Below are positions 51,652 to 60,836 of a stretch of 64,000 nucleotides of DNA, in pieces. The first letter of the stretch is position 1. Each line of letters opens with the position of its first letter. This DNA comes from RZYY01 sp036794825 (GTDB lineage: Bacteria > Bacteroidota > Bacteroidia > Bacteroidales > 4484-276). Location of the stretch: assembly GCA_036794825.1 (NCBI GenBank), contig DAIRGA010000003.1:124001-188000 (forward strand), in the 5' to 3' direction. The position numbers were made by a program, and so were the translations under genes. The notes beneath the pieces were generated by a model. That model did not search any database. It was not told where the DNA came from and saw nothing but the letters and a program-made list of their open reading frames with translations.

Positions 51652-53223
51652 ATGAAGAACAAACAGCAGAATTATACCGTCAAAATATCGCTGATTGTAG
51701 CGCTCGGGGGCTTCCTTATGGGGTTCGACGCATCGGTGATTTCGGGAGTAACCCGGTTTATTGAGCCTGAGTTTGACCTCACCAAGCTGCAGCTGGGCTG
51801 GGCAGTAAGTTCGCTCACCCTAACCGCCACGCTGGGTATGATGATCTCAGGACCGCTAAGCAACACTTATGGACGTAGAACCATATTACGATGGGCGGCG
51901 GTGTTTTATGCTGTATCCGCGTTGGCATCTGCTTTTGCACCCGATTTCACCTCGCTGGTTATCGCACGAATGCTTGGTGGGTTTGGCGTCGGTGCATCCC
52001 TCATTATCGCTCCGATGTACATCGCCGAAATTTCACCGCCAAACTTGCGCGGCCGCCTTGTATCTTTTAATCAGCTCAATATTGTCATCGGTATTTCCGT
52101 AGCCTTTTTTACCAACTACCTCATTTTGAAGATGAGCCAGTCGGAAGCGGGCTGGGCGCAGGCTTTAGGGCTGGATGTTTACCAGTGGCGCTGGATGCTC
52201 GGGATAGAAACGCTGCCAGCAATCATGTACTTCGGTTTCCTGTTTATTGTGCCACGCAGCCCGCGTTGGTTATTGATGAAGGGACGGGATACCGAAGCCC
52301 TCGAAGTAATGAAAAAAATTACCGCCGAAGAGCAGGCAATTCAGGATCTGGAAGCGGTAAGGGCAAGTTTTGTAAATGCAGGACAAGAGAAGAAAGTTCC
52401 ACTGAAAGAACTGTTTAAACCCGCACTGCGTGTTGTATTGCTGATTGGCATAGTGATAGCTGTCGTGCAACAGATCACAGGTATCAATTCGGTGTTTTTC
52501 TATGCACCAATGATTTTCGAACAGTCGGGAATTGGCGCTGATGCCTCTTTCTCACAAGCAATTTGGGTTGGACTCACCAACCTGATTTTTACGATTCTGG
52601 CGATTGCATTTATTGACCGGTTCGGGAGAAAGATTCTGCTGATTATTGGTCTAACTGGCATTGCCATCAGTATGTTGTTGCTTTCGTGGGGATTTCACAA
52701 CGCCACCTACACGCTTACCACGGAAACCATCAGCAACCTGCCGGAAAATATTGATCGGGACAAATTGGAGCAGTTCAACGGCAAAACTTTTGAGAGCGAT
52801 GTTAAGTTCAAGCACGAAATCCGGGAGGTCTTCGGCGTTGTCGAAGCCAAGAAGATTGAAACTGATCTGATAGCAGCCGCCACCAGCATGAACGCATGGC
52901 TGATTCTGCTGGGAATTATCGGTTTTGTTGCCTCCTTTGCCATTTCGCTCGGACCGGTGATGTGGGTGCTGTTTTCCGAAATTTTCCCAAACCACATTCG
53001 CGGCATCGCAATTTCGTTTGTGGGATTCATCAATTCGGGAGTAAGTTTCCTGGTGCAACTGGTGTTTCCGTGGGAACTTGCAACGCTCGGCAGTGCGGCT
53101 ACATTCCTGATCTACGGCCTGTTTGCCGTCGTGGGGCTGGCAATCATCGCCGCACTTTTACCAGAAACCAAAAATAAGTCACTGGAAGAGCTGGAGACCA
53201 TCCTCATCAAAAAAAAGAACTAA
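51652..53223 (+). CDS. Sugar porter-family MFS transporter
   Basis: A 523-residue 12-helix transporter of the sugar porter type. Signatures are GGFLMGFDASVISGV at the start, SNTYGRRTILRWA, RMLGGFGVGASLIIAPMYIAEISPPNLRGRL, PRSPRWLLMKGR, QQITGINSVFFYAP and the closing LPETKNKSLEELE. A loop of about 60 residues (about 350-412, with NIDRDKLEQFNGKTF) is inserted in the C-terminal half, which I have seen in Bacteroidetes members of this family. It should carry glucose or short glucan oligosaccharides over the inner membrane, probably with protons. It starts just after the 51555-51628 hairpin and 14 nt before the next hydrolase gene. Confidence 0.93.
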   Translation: MKNKQQNYTVKISLIVALGGFLMGFDASVISGVTRFIEPEFDLTKLQLGWAVSSLTLTATLGMMISGPLSNTYGRRTILRWAAVFYAVSALASAFAPDFTSLVIARMLGGFGVGASLIIAPMYIAEISPPNLRGRLVSFNQLNIVIGISVAFFTNYLILKMSQSEAGWAQALGLDVYQWRWMLGIETLPAIMYFGFLFIVPRSPRWLLMKGRDTEALEVMKKITAEEQAIQDLEAVRASFVNAGQEKKVPLKELFKPALRVVLLIGIVIAVVQQITGINSVFFYAPMIFEQSGIGADASFSQAIWVGLTNLIFTILAIAFIDRFGRKILLIIGLTGIAISMLLLSWGFHNATYTLTTETISNLPENIDRDKLEQFNGKTFESDVKFKHEIREVFGVVEAKKIETDLIAAATSMNAWLILLGIIGFVASFAISLGPVMWVLFSEIFPNHIRGIAISFVGFINSGVSFLVQLVFPWELATLGSAATFLIYGLFAVVGLAIIAALLPETKNKSLEELETILIKKKN

Positions 53224-53237
53224 TAATCATCCAATAA

Positions 53238-54656
53238 ATGCAAATGAATATTCAACATACCAAGGGAGCGTCAAAGCCTTCAACCAGGAGGAATAATCTG
53301 ATAGTAAGGACTTCTCTGAAAGATTTTACCTCATTTACCCCGACCTCGTTTATGGCATTCGGAATATTCATACTACTTGCGGCTTCTATACTTATGGCAT
53401 GTAACAATAGCGGTAAAAAATCCGCTCAAAATGGCCCGGCAAATGTGGAGCTGAAAAAGGAATCCAATGCCTTCCGTCTCTATGTAAACGGTGAGCCCTT
53501 CTACATCAGGGGCGCAGGAACGGATACCCGCGACCCTTCCTCGGTGGCGCTTCACGGAGGAAATGCCATCCGCACCTGGCGCACAGGCAGCAACTCCTTC
53601 ACGGGGCAACAGGTGCTCGACACAGCTCTGGCCCATGGTTTAATGGTGGTGATGGGACTCGATGTTGCCCGCGAGCGACATGGGTTTGATTATGATAATC
53701 CGGAATCGGTTCGAACGCAGCTTGAATTTGTGAAAGCGGAGGTGACGAAGTATAAGGATCATCCGGCGTTGCTTGCCTGGGGAATTGGAAACGAGCTCAA
53801 CCTGCACTATTCCAATCTGAAAGTATGGGACGCAGTGAACGAAATCGCGCTCATGATTAAAGAAATTGACCCCAATCACCCCACTACCACTATGCTCGCA
53901 GGTGCGCGAAAAGCCGACATTGAAGCTGTTACAGAGCGCGCACCATCGCTGGATTTTTTGAGTTTTCAGTTGTACGGGAGCATCGTCAACCTGCCCGACT
54001 ACCTGGAGCAAAGCAGCTTCGATGGAGCTTATGCCATCACCGAGTGGGGAGTTACCGGCCATTGGGAAGTGCCGAAAACAGCCTGGGGACGGCCAATTGA
54101 AGAAAACAGCCATGTGAAGGCGATGGCCTATAAAGAACGCTATGAAAAGATAATCGCTGCCGACTCCCTCAAATGCATCGGGTCGTTTGTATTTCTGTGG
54201 GGACAAAAACAGGAACGGACTCCCACATGGTACGGGCTATTTCTTGAATCAGGCGAAAGAACCGAAACCGTGGATGTAATGCAGTTTTTATGGACAGGAA
54301 AATGGCCTGAAAACCGCGCTCCACAACTCAAAGATTTCTTCATCAACGGGCTTACTGCTTACAACAACGTTTATCTCTCTGTGTCGGAGACGTTCGAAGC
54401 AAAAGTTATGGTGCATGACCCCGATGACGATGCACTCACCTACCGGTGGGAAATCATACCGGAAGTTCCGGTTGACCAGCAAAGCGAGGGCGGAGACTTC
54501 GAACCGCGTCCCTCCACCTGTTTCAACGAGACCTCAACCGAAACGGAGATGAAGATTACAGCACCGGCAAAACCAGGTGAATACCGACTGTTTGTCTATG
54601 TTTTCGATGGAAACAATAACGCAGCCACAGCCAACATACCTTTTTTTGTAAAATAG
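53238..54656 (+). CDS. Clan GH-A glycoside hydrolase lipoprotein (GH2- or GH158-like)
   Basis: A 472-residue protein with a TIM barrel and a C-terminal Ig-like domain (about 375-472). The hydrophobic stretch FGIFILLAASILMAC gives a lipobox Cys55; a second Met at 39 could be the start, but 53238 keeps basic residues before the helix. The barrel starts at about 78 (FRLYVNGEPFYIRGAG). Likely acid/base is E186 in WGIGNELN and nucleophile E269 in AITEWG, 83 residues apart. This size, layout and spacing recall the GH158 endo-beta-1,3-glucanases, as far as I remember them, but a GH2-type barrel is also possible. Context points to beta-1,3-glucan as substrate. Confidence 0.8.
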   Translation: MQMNIQHTKGASKPSTRRNNLIVRTSLKDFTSFTPTSFMAFGIFILLAASILMACNNSGKKSAQNGPANVELKKESNAFRLYVNGEPFYIRGAGTDTRDPSSVALHGGNAIRTWRTGSNSFTGQQVLDTALAHGLMVVMGLDVARERHGFDYDNPESVRTQLEFVKAEVTKYKDHPALLAWGIGNELNLHYSNLKVWDAVNEIALMIKEIDPNHPTTTMLAGARKADIEAVTERAPSLDFLSFQLYGSIVNLPDYLEQSSFDGAYAITEWGVTGHWEVPKTAWGRPIEENSHVKAMAYKERYEKIIAADSLKCIGSFVFLWGQKQERTPTWYGLFLESGERTETVDVMQFLWTGKWPENRAPQLKDFFINGLTAYNNVYLSVSETFEAKVMVHDPDDDALTYRWEIIPEVPVDQQSEGGDFEPRPSTCFNETSTETEMKITAPAKPGEYRLFVYVFDGNNNAATANIPFFVK

Positions 54657-54748
54657 GTTAATTAGCTGATGCAGAAGCATTAACGAGAAGTTAACAAGCA
54701 TATAATTATCAGATAAAAAATCAAAGCGAAACAGAACCTGAGTAAACC

Positions 54749-57700
54749 ATGAAAAACCGGAGAATATTTTTAGGAAGTAATGAGATCAAATGCAAGACCC
54801 ATGCTGTTTCAGGGCAGTTTGTGGAGATGGATGGTGAAAAATACTACCAGATCAGGAATTACGACCAGATGCCCGATTTCTTCATCAGCATTGTGAGCGA
54901 TTCCGATCACTGGATGTTTATTTCGAGCAACGGATCGCTGACGGCCGGGCGCAAAGACCGCGACAATGCGCTGTTTCCTTATTACACCGAAGATAAAATT
55001 CACGATTACCGGGGGAAAACCGGAAGCCGGAGTTGTTTTCTGGTTGACCACAAAGGAACAACTTTCCTGTGGGAGCCATTTACTGACGACTCCAGGAAGT
55101 TTTACAACACTACCCGCAACATTTACAAAAGCATCTACGGCAATAAAATCGTCTTTGAAGAGATAAACGCCGACCTGGGACTTGGATTCAGGTATGCATG
55201 GTACAACAGCGAAAAGTTCGGCTTTGTCAGAAAATCCGACATCATCAATCTCAACAGGGAGCTAGTGAGCATTGACATGCTTGACGGCATCATCAACATA
55301 CTACCGCACGGTGTTGGCTTCAACTTTCAAAACGAGTACAGCAACCTGGTGGATGCCTACAAAAAGAGCGAGCGGCAAAAAGACAGCACGCTGGGGATGT
55401 TTATGCTTAGCGCCATCCCGGTTGACCGCGCTGAGCCAAGCGAAGCGCTCCTTGCCACCACAGTCTGGTCGGCAGGATTGAATGAGCAGACCGAAATTTT
55501 ACTTTCCGAAATCCAGGTAAACGACTTCTTAACCGGTTTGCAGGTTATTTCAGAATTTGACATCAGGGCCAGGCGATGCGCCTACCTGGTGAGTGCCACC
55601 TTGAATCTCCGCCAAAACGAAGAAAGTACCTGGTTCATCGTCGCCGAAATCAACCAAAGCTCAACGAAGGTGGCCAACCTGAACCATTTCATTAAAAACA
55701 CCGGCGATCTTGCTGGTCGAATTGCTGAAGATATCAGCAAAGGCACCGAAAACCTTAAACGCCTGGTTTCGCTCGCAGATGGCTTTCAGGTGACCAACAC
55801 CGAGATCTGTTATGCGCGCCACTACACCAATACCCTTTTCAATATCATGCGCGGCGGGGTATTCATCAACAATTACAAAATCGAAAAAGCAGATTTTAAC
55901 CTCTACCTGTGGCAGATCAACCGCCTGATTACCAAAGAATATCAGGCATTGCTCGACCATTTACCCGAGAAGATGTGCTACTCCGAGTTGCTTGATTTTG
56001 CAAAAAAAACGGATAACGCTGACCTTCAAAGGATTGCCACCGAGTACCTGCCCCTCACCTTCAGCAGGCGGCACGGCGATCCCAGCCGCCCCTGGAACAG
56101 GTTTTCCATCCAAACCAGAAACGAAGACGGCAGTATAAAATTCAACTATGAAGGCAACTGGCGAGATATTTTCCAGAACTGGGAGGCGCTGAGTTTTGCA
56201 TTCCCCGGATATGTCGAGGGTATGATCTCCAAATTCGTCAACTCCTCCACCATTGACGGTTACAATCCTTATCGTATCATGCGCAACGGGATTGACTGGG
56301 AAGCGCCCGAACCCAACGATCCCTGGGCTTACATCGGCTACTGGGGCGACCACCAGATCATTTACCTGCAAAAGCTGCTCGAGGTTTCCGAGAATTTCCA
56401 TCCCGGCAAACTGGATCATCTGCTTAACAGCGAAATTTTTACTTATGCCAATGTGCCTTACAGGATAAAATCCTACGAAGAGATCGTAAAAAATCCAAAG
56501 GACACCGTAGTTTTCGACCACGAGTTGCATCACCGCATCAAAACCGAAGCGGCACACCTCGGCGCTGACGCATGCCTTCTTAAAAGTAAAACCGGTGATG
56601 AGATTTTCAAAGTAAACCTCACCGAAAAAATCCTGGTGACTCTGCTCTCCAAAATCAGCAATTTCATCCCCGAAGCCGGCATCTGGATGAATACCCAGCG
56701 CCCCGAGTGGAACGACGCCAACAATGCGCTGGTGGGCAACGGAACCTCAATGGTTACCCTCTACTACCTGAGTCGGTTTTTGAGATTCTGGGAGAAAAAA
56801 CTCAGCGCTGTAAACTTCACCACCATAGCCGTTTCAGAAGAAGTGGCCACGCTGCTGATGAATATCCACCGCTTTTTCGACGAAAATCAAGGGCTGCTAA
56901 ACAGCAGTTTTTCGGATGCCAACCGGCGGCGCTTTGCCGATTTCCTGGGAAAAGCCCATGCAAGGTTCAGAAATGAAATCTACACCTATTCATTTTCGGG
57001 GCAAAAGAGCGAAATCGAAGTAAAAGAGATACTTGCATTTATCAAAATCAGTGAGAAATATATCGGCCACAGCATCCGGGCTAACAAACGCAGCGATGGG
57101 CTTTACCACGCATACAACCTCATTTCGGTGAAGGATGACGGCATCGCTATCCGTTACCTTTATGAGATGCTCGAAGGGCAGGTAGCCGTGCTTAGCTCAG
57201 GATTTTTGTCAACCACCGAAAACCTCGAAGTGCTGGATGCGCTCAAGAAGAGCAAAATGTTCCGGGAGGATCAATACAGCTACATGCTTTACCCCGACAG
57301 GATTTTGCCCAGGTTTCCGGAGAAAAACCTTGTCTCTTCAAATTTGATCGAATCGTCGCCACTGCTCAAAAAGTTACTTGACGACGACGAAACTTCCATC
57401 ATACAGCAGGATGTAGCGGGCAAATACCATTTCAACAGCGCCTTCAGAAATAACGATGAACTGGCCAAAGCGCTCGACAAACTCAGGTTTGGCAGCTACA
57501 GCCACCAGGTGGAAGCTGAAAAGGAAAACATACTCGCCATTTATGAGCAGGTATTTGATCATCAGTCGTTCACCGGTCGGTCAGGCACTTTTTATGGATA
57601 CGAAGGGCTGGGTTCCATTTACTGGCACATGGTATCAAAGCTTCTGCTTGCGACACAGGAATGCTTCTTTAAAGCCTTTGCTGAAAGCGCTGATGAGGCA

Positions 57701-58225
57701 ACGATCGGCCGTTTCAAAGCCCATTATTATGAAATCAAAGCCGGGATTGGGTTGTACAAGAATCCTGAACTTTATGGCGCTTTCCCCACCGATGCCTATT
57801 CGCACACACCCGGCAATGCCGGAGTAAAACAACCCGGCCTCACCGGGCAGGTGAAAGAGGATGTCATTTCACGCATCGGCGAGCTGGGTTTGATGATTCA
57901 GTCTGGCTGCATAGTCATCGAACCCGCTTTGCTCAACCACGAGGAGATACTCGAAGAACAGCAAAGTTTCGGGTTTTACGGTACAGATGGCAAAATCAGA
58001 AAAATATGGCTGGATAAAGGTCAGTTAGGCTTCACATTTTGCATGACTCCTTTTATTCTGAATAGCTCCAACAAAAACGAAATCAATGTTTTTTACACCG
58101 ATGGCAGCGTAGAACACATTGAAGGAAAGGTAATCAATGTAGAAATCAGTAACCAGATCTTTAGCCGCAGCTGCAAGATTGACCGCATCCAGGCTAATAT
58201 GAATTCAAATTCTTTTACACAATAA
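54749..58225 (+). CDS. Beta-1,3-oligoglucan phosphorylase, GH149-like
   Basis: A 1158-residue protein without a signal peptide, so cytoplasmic. The N-terminal half has a beta-sandwich (from about 10, YYQIRNYDQMPDFFISIVSDSDHW) and the second half an (alpha/alpha)6 barrel, as in the GH94/GH149/GH161 phosphorylases. The probable catalytic acid is D656 in RPEWNDANNALVG. Other barrel motifs are NYEGNWRDIFQNWEAL, GYWGDHQIIYLQKLLE and SGTFYGYEGLGSIYWHMVSK. The size fits GH149 (beta-1,3-glucan oligosaccharide phosphorylase) better than the smaller GH94 enzymes. It would release alpha-glucose-1-phosphate from imported laminari-oligosaccharides. Family choice is by length, motifs and context, not by a search. 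Confidence 0.85.
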   Translation: MKNRRIFLGSNEIKCKTHAVSGQFVEMDGEKYYQIRNYDQMPDFFISIVSDSDHWMFISSNGSLTAGRKDRDNALFPYYTEDKIHDYRGKTGSRSCFLVDHKGTTFLWEPFTDDSRKFYNTTRNIYKSIYGNKIVFEEINADLGLGFRYAWYNSEKFGFVRKSDIINLNRELVSIDMLDGIINILPHGVGFNFQNEYSNLVDAYKKSERQKDSTLGMFMLSAIPVDRAEPSEALLATTVWSAGLNEQTEILLSEIQVNDFLTGLQVISEFDIRARRCAYLVSATLNLRQNEESTWFIVAEINQSSTKVANLNHFIKNTGDLAGRIAEDISKGTENLKRLVSLADGFQVTNTEICYARHYTNTLFNIMRGGVFINNYKIEKADFNLYLWQINRLITKEYQALLDHLPEKMCYSELLDFAKKTDNADLQRIATEYLPLTFSRRHGDPSRPWNRFSIQTRNEDGSIKFNYEGNWRDIFQNWEALSFAFPGYVEGMISKFVNSSTIDGYNPYRIMRNGIDWEAPEPNDPWAYIGYWGDHQIIYLQKLLEVSENFHPGKLDHLLNSEIFTYANVPYRIKSYEEIVKNPKDTVVFDHELHHRIKTEAAHLGADACLLKSKTGDEIFKVNLTEKILVTLLSKISNFIPEAGIWMNTQRPEWNDANNALVGNGTSMVTLYYLSRFLRFWEKKLSAVNFTTIAVSEEVATLLMNIHRFFDENQGLLNSSFSDANRRRFADFLGKAHARFRNEIYTYSFSGQKSEIEVKEILAFIKISEKYIGHSIRANKRSDGLYHAYNLISVKDDGIAIRYLYEMLEGQVAVLSSGFLSTTENLEVLDALKKSKMFREDQYSYMLYPDRILPRFPEKNLVSSNLIESSPLLKKLLDDDETSIIQQDVAGKYHFNSAFRNNDELAKALDKLRFGSYSHQVEAEKENILAIYEQVFDHQSFTGRSGTFYGYEGLGSIYWHMVSKLLLATQECFFKAFAESADEATIGRFKAHYYEIKAGIGLYKNPELYGAFPTDAYSHTPGNAGVKQPGLTGQVKEDVISRIGELGLMIQSGCIVIEPALLNHEEILEEQQSFGFYGTDGKIRKIWLDKGQLGFTFCMTPFILNSSNKNEINVFYTDGSVEHIEGKVINVEISNQIFSRSCKIDRIQANMNSNSFTQ

Positions 58226-58244
58226 AAACCATTTCAATCATAAC

Positions 58245-59315
58245 ATGAAAAATCAACGCAACCTCCTGTTATTGTTAATGATGCTGAGTTTCCTGGCTTG
58301 CAACTCTGTACAGCAAAAAGGTGAAGGACCCGGGGATAAATCCATGGTAAAGCCTCTGCAGCCCGACTCCATGCTGTTCGGCGGGGTTTCGGAAGCGCTC
58401 TGTTACTCGGGTTTCAGGAGCGGCCAGCATCCCGACAGGGGAGATGGAGCGGTGAATCCAAGCTATGAAGAGATCCTTGAAGACCTGCAGATACTTGCCG
58501 GTCAAACTCCTTTCAGGCTGATCCGTATGTACGACTGCGGCGAAAATACCCAACTCACGCTGAGGGTTATTGAGGAAAATAAACTGGATTTCAAGCTTTT
58601 GCTCGGTATTTGGCTGAGGGCCGAACTGAGTGCTCACGAAACCTGTGAATGGCTCACCGAACCCATTCCACAGGACATTCTGGATAAAAATAAGGTACTT
58701 AACGCAGCAGAAATTGCCGCAGGCATTGAGCTGGCCAACCAATACACGGAAATAGTTGTGGCGGTGAATGTTGGCAACGAAGCCCTTGTTGACTGGAACG
58801 ATCACAAGGTGTCAATGGATTCAGTGATTGCCTATGTGAAGCAGGTTCAGGCGGCAATTGCTCAGCCCGTTACCGTGGCCGACAACTACAAATGGTGGGC
58901 TGACTATGGGCAGGAGCTGGCCGGAGTGGTGGATTTTGTTTCCATACATACCTACCCGGTTTGGGAAGGAAAAGATATCGGGGAGGGACTCTCCTACACT
59001 ATCGAAAATGTGGAGGAAGTGATGAAAGCCCTGCCAGGGGCACAGATTGTAATCACCGAAGCAGGCTGGGCTACTATTGCCTCTGAGTTTGGCGAGCGGG
59101 CCAGCGAGCCAAAACAAAAACAATATGTGGAAGAAATTTTGGCCTGGGCAAAACAAAACAACATCACAACTTTCCTTTTTGAGGCCTTTGACGAAGACTG
59201 GAAGGGCAATCCGGCCGATCCTCTGGGCGCTGAAAAGCACTGGGGTCTTTACACCGTTGACCGGCGGCCAAAGCAGGTCATCGGGCTCTTTTCATTGTCA
59301 AATCAGGAAAAATAG
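58245..59315 (+). CDS. GH17 family glucan hydrolase or transglycosylase, lipoprotein
   Basis: A 356-residue protein with a lipoprotein start (MKNQRNLLLLLMMLSFLAC, Cys19) and a TIM barrel of the GH17 type. Recognisable parts are FGGVSEALCYSGFRSGQHPDR near the start, FRLIRMYDCGENT, the acid/base VNVGNEALVDW (E179) and the nucleophile VITEAGW (E272), then FLFEAFDEDWKG and HWGLYTVDRRPK. GH17 enzymes cleave or rearrange beta-1,3-glucans. Bacterial GH17 proteins of this size in such loci act on laminari-oligosaccharides, likely in the periplasm. It lies 19 nt after the phosphorylase gene. Confidence 0.92.
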   Translation: MKNQRNLLLLLMMLSFLACNSVQQKGEGPGDKSMVKPLQPDSMLFGGVSEALCYSGFRSGQHPDRGDGAVNPSYEEILEDLQILAGQTPFRLIRMYDCGENTQLTLRVIEENKLDFKLLLGIWLRAELSAHETCEWLTEPIPQDILDKNKVLNAAEIAAGIELANQYTEIVVAVNVGNEALVDWNDHKVSMDSVIAYVKQVQAAIAQPVTVADNYKWWADYGQELAGVVDFVSIHTYPVWEGKDIGEGLSYTIENVEEVMKALPGAQIVITEAGWATIASEFGERASEPKQKQYVEEILAWAKQNNITTFLFEAFDEDWKGNPADPLGAEKHWGLYTVDRRPKQVIGLFSLSNQEK

Positions 59316-59356
59316 GGTGCTTTCGGGAAATCACTCAACGAATAAAAATCAGGAAA

Positions 59357-60823
59357 ATGACAACAATAGCAGTACAAGCAGCGGAATTGGGAAAAGCTAA
59401 AATAAACCAGAGCGACATAGTACCGTTTGGACAAAAACTCGCTTTCGGGTCGGGTCACCTGGCCAATCAGTTGTTTCCGGCTGCCTTGGGTGTTTTTATG
59501 ATAATTCTCGTGCTGGCGCTGAAAATGGATCCCTTCCTTGCCGGGCTGCTGGCAGCGCTTCCCCGTCTGATTGACGCCCTCACCGACCCCATCATGGGTT
59601 ACATTTCGGACAACACAAAATCGAAATGGGGGCGCCGAAAGCCCTACATTCTTGTCGGAAGCATCATGACAGGGTTGGTTTTTATGGTGATGTGGCAGTT
59701 ATATCCTGAAAATTCCCAGACCTACAACTTCTTATATTTCCTGGTGCTTTCGATCCTCTTCTATGTTGGCTACACCATTTTTGCCACACCGCTCATTGGC
59801 CTGGGATACGAAATGAGCCCGGACTATAACGAGCGTACCCGGCTGATGGCTGTATCGCAGTGGATGGGGCAGATGGCGTGGGTGATTGCGCCCTGGTTCT
59901 GGGTAATCATCTACAACCAGAATTTGTACGAATCAGCGCCAGCCGGAGCACGGAACCTCGCCATCTGGGTGGGTGCACTTTGCACGATCCTTGGCATTAT
60001 GCCGGCATTGTTCTGCAAAGAAATGGTGCTACCCGATAATCAAAAATTCGCAAAACTCAACATGAAAGATATGGCGGTGAACATGAAGGAGTTTTTCGTT
60101 GGCATCAAACAAACCATTTCGAGTAAACCCTTTCTGCGGCTTTGCGGAGCTACATTTTTTATTTTCAACGGATTTCAGACGGTGGCTCAATTCGCCTTTT
60201 TCATCATCATTTTCTATCTTTTCCAGGGCGACACCACCGCAGCCGGTCACTGGCCTGCATGGTTCGGAACCGTGAGCGCATTGGCCACGGCTTTCCTGGT
60301 GATTCCAATAATAACAGTGATCTCGATGAAGGTGGGCAAGAAAAACGCTTTCATAATCTCCACGCTGATTTCGATGTTAGGCTATGGGTTGAAGTGGTGG
60401 GGTTTCAATCCGGCAAATCCCTACCTGATGTTTCTTCCGCTGCCACTGATCTCCTTTGGAATAGGCGGGCTTTTTACCTTGATGATGTCCATGACTGCCG
60501 ACGTTTGCGACCTGGATGAGCTGGAAAACGGATCGCGCCGCGAGGGAACATTCGGCGCCGTTTACTGGTGGATGGTCAAGCTGGGAACTGCCGTCGCTTT
60601 GCTCACCAGCGGCGCTGTGCTCAACCTGGTGGGTTTTGACAAAGATGCAACCGTGCAAACCACCGAAACCCTTACCAACCTTAGAATTGCCGACATTATA
60701 ATACCCGTGGTCACCGGGCTGCTCGCCATTATTGTAATGTGGAAGTACGACATTACACATCAGAAGGCCGATGAAATTCGCAGTGCACTGGTAAAAAAAC
60801 GCGGTGAAGTCCTACATCATTAA
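59357..60823 (+). CDS. GPH-type (MelB-like) MFS sugar transporter
   Basis: A 488-residue transporter of the glycoside-pentoside-hexuronide:cation symporter family. The start has LAFGSGHLANQLFPAALGVFM and LPRLIDALTDPIMGYISDNTKSKWGRRKPYILVG, the family's conserved cation- and sugar-binding stretch. Later helices include YEMSPDYNERTRLMAVSQW and DVCDLDELENGSRREGTFGAVYWWMVKLG, also characteristic. It should bring di- or oligosaccharides into the cytoplasm together with Na+ or H+. Together with the sugar porter at 51652 and the second GPH protein at 63593, the locus has three inner-membrane carriers, suggesting different product sizes or linkages. Confidence 0.93.
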   Translation: MTTIAVQAAELGKAKINQSDIVPFGQKLAFGSGHLANQLFPAALGVFMIILVLALKMDPFLAGLLAALPRLIDALTDPIMGYISDNTKSKWGRRKPYILVGSIMTGLVFMVMWQLYPENSQTYNFLYFLVLSILFYVGYTIFATPLIGLGYEMSPDYNERTRLMAVSQWMGQMAWVIAPWFWVIIYNQNLYESAPAGARNLAIWVGALCTILGIMPALFCKEMVLPDNQKFAKLNMKDMAVNMKEFFVGIKQTISSKPFLRLCGATFFIFNGFQTVAQFAFFIIIFYLFQGDTTAAGHWPAWFGTVSALATAFLVIPIITVISMKVGKKNAFIISTLISMLGYGLKWWGFNPANPYLMFLPLPLISFGIGGLFTLMMSMTADVCDLDELENGSRREGTFGAVYWWMVKLGTAVALLTSGAVLNLVGFDKDATVQTTETLTNLRIADIIIPVVTGLLAIIVMWKYDITHQKADEIRSALVKKRGEVLHH

Positions 60824-60836
60824 ATACCTATGATTG

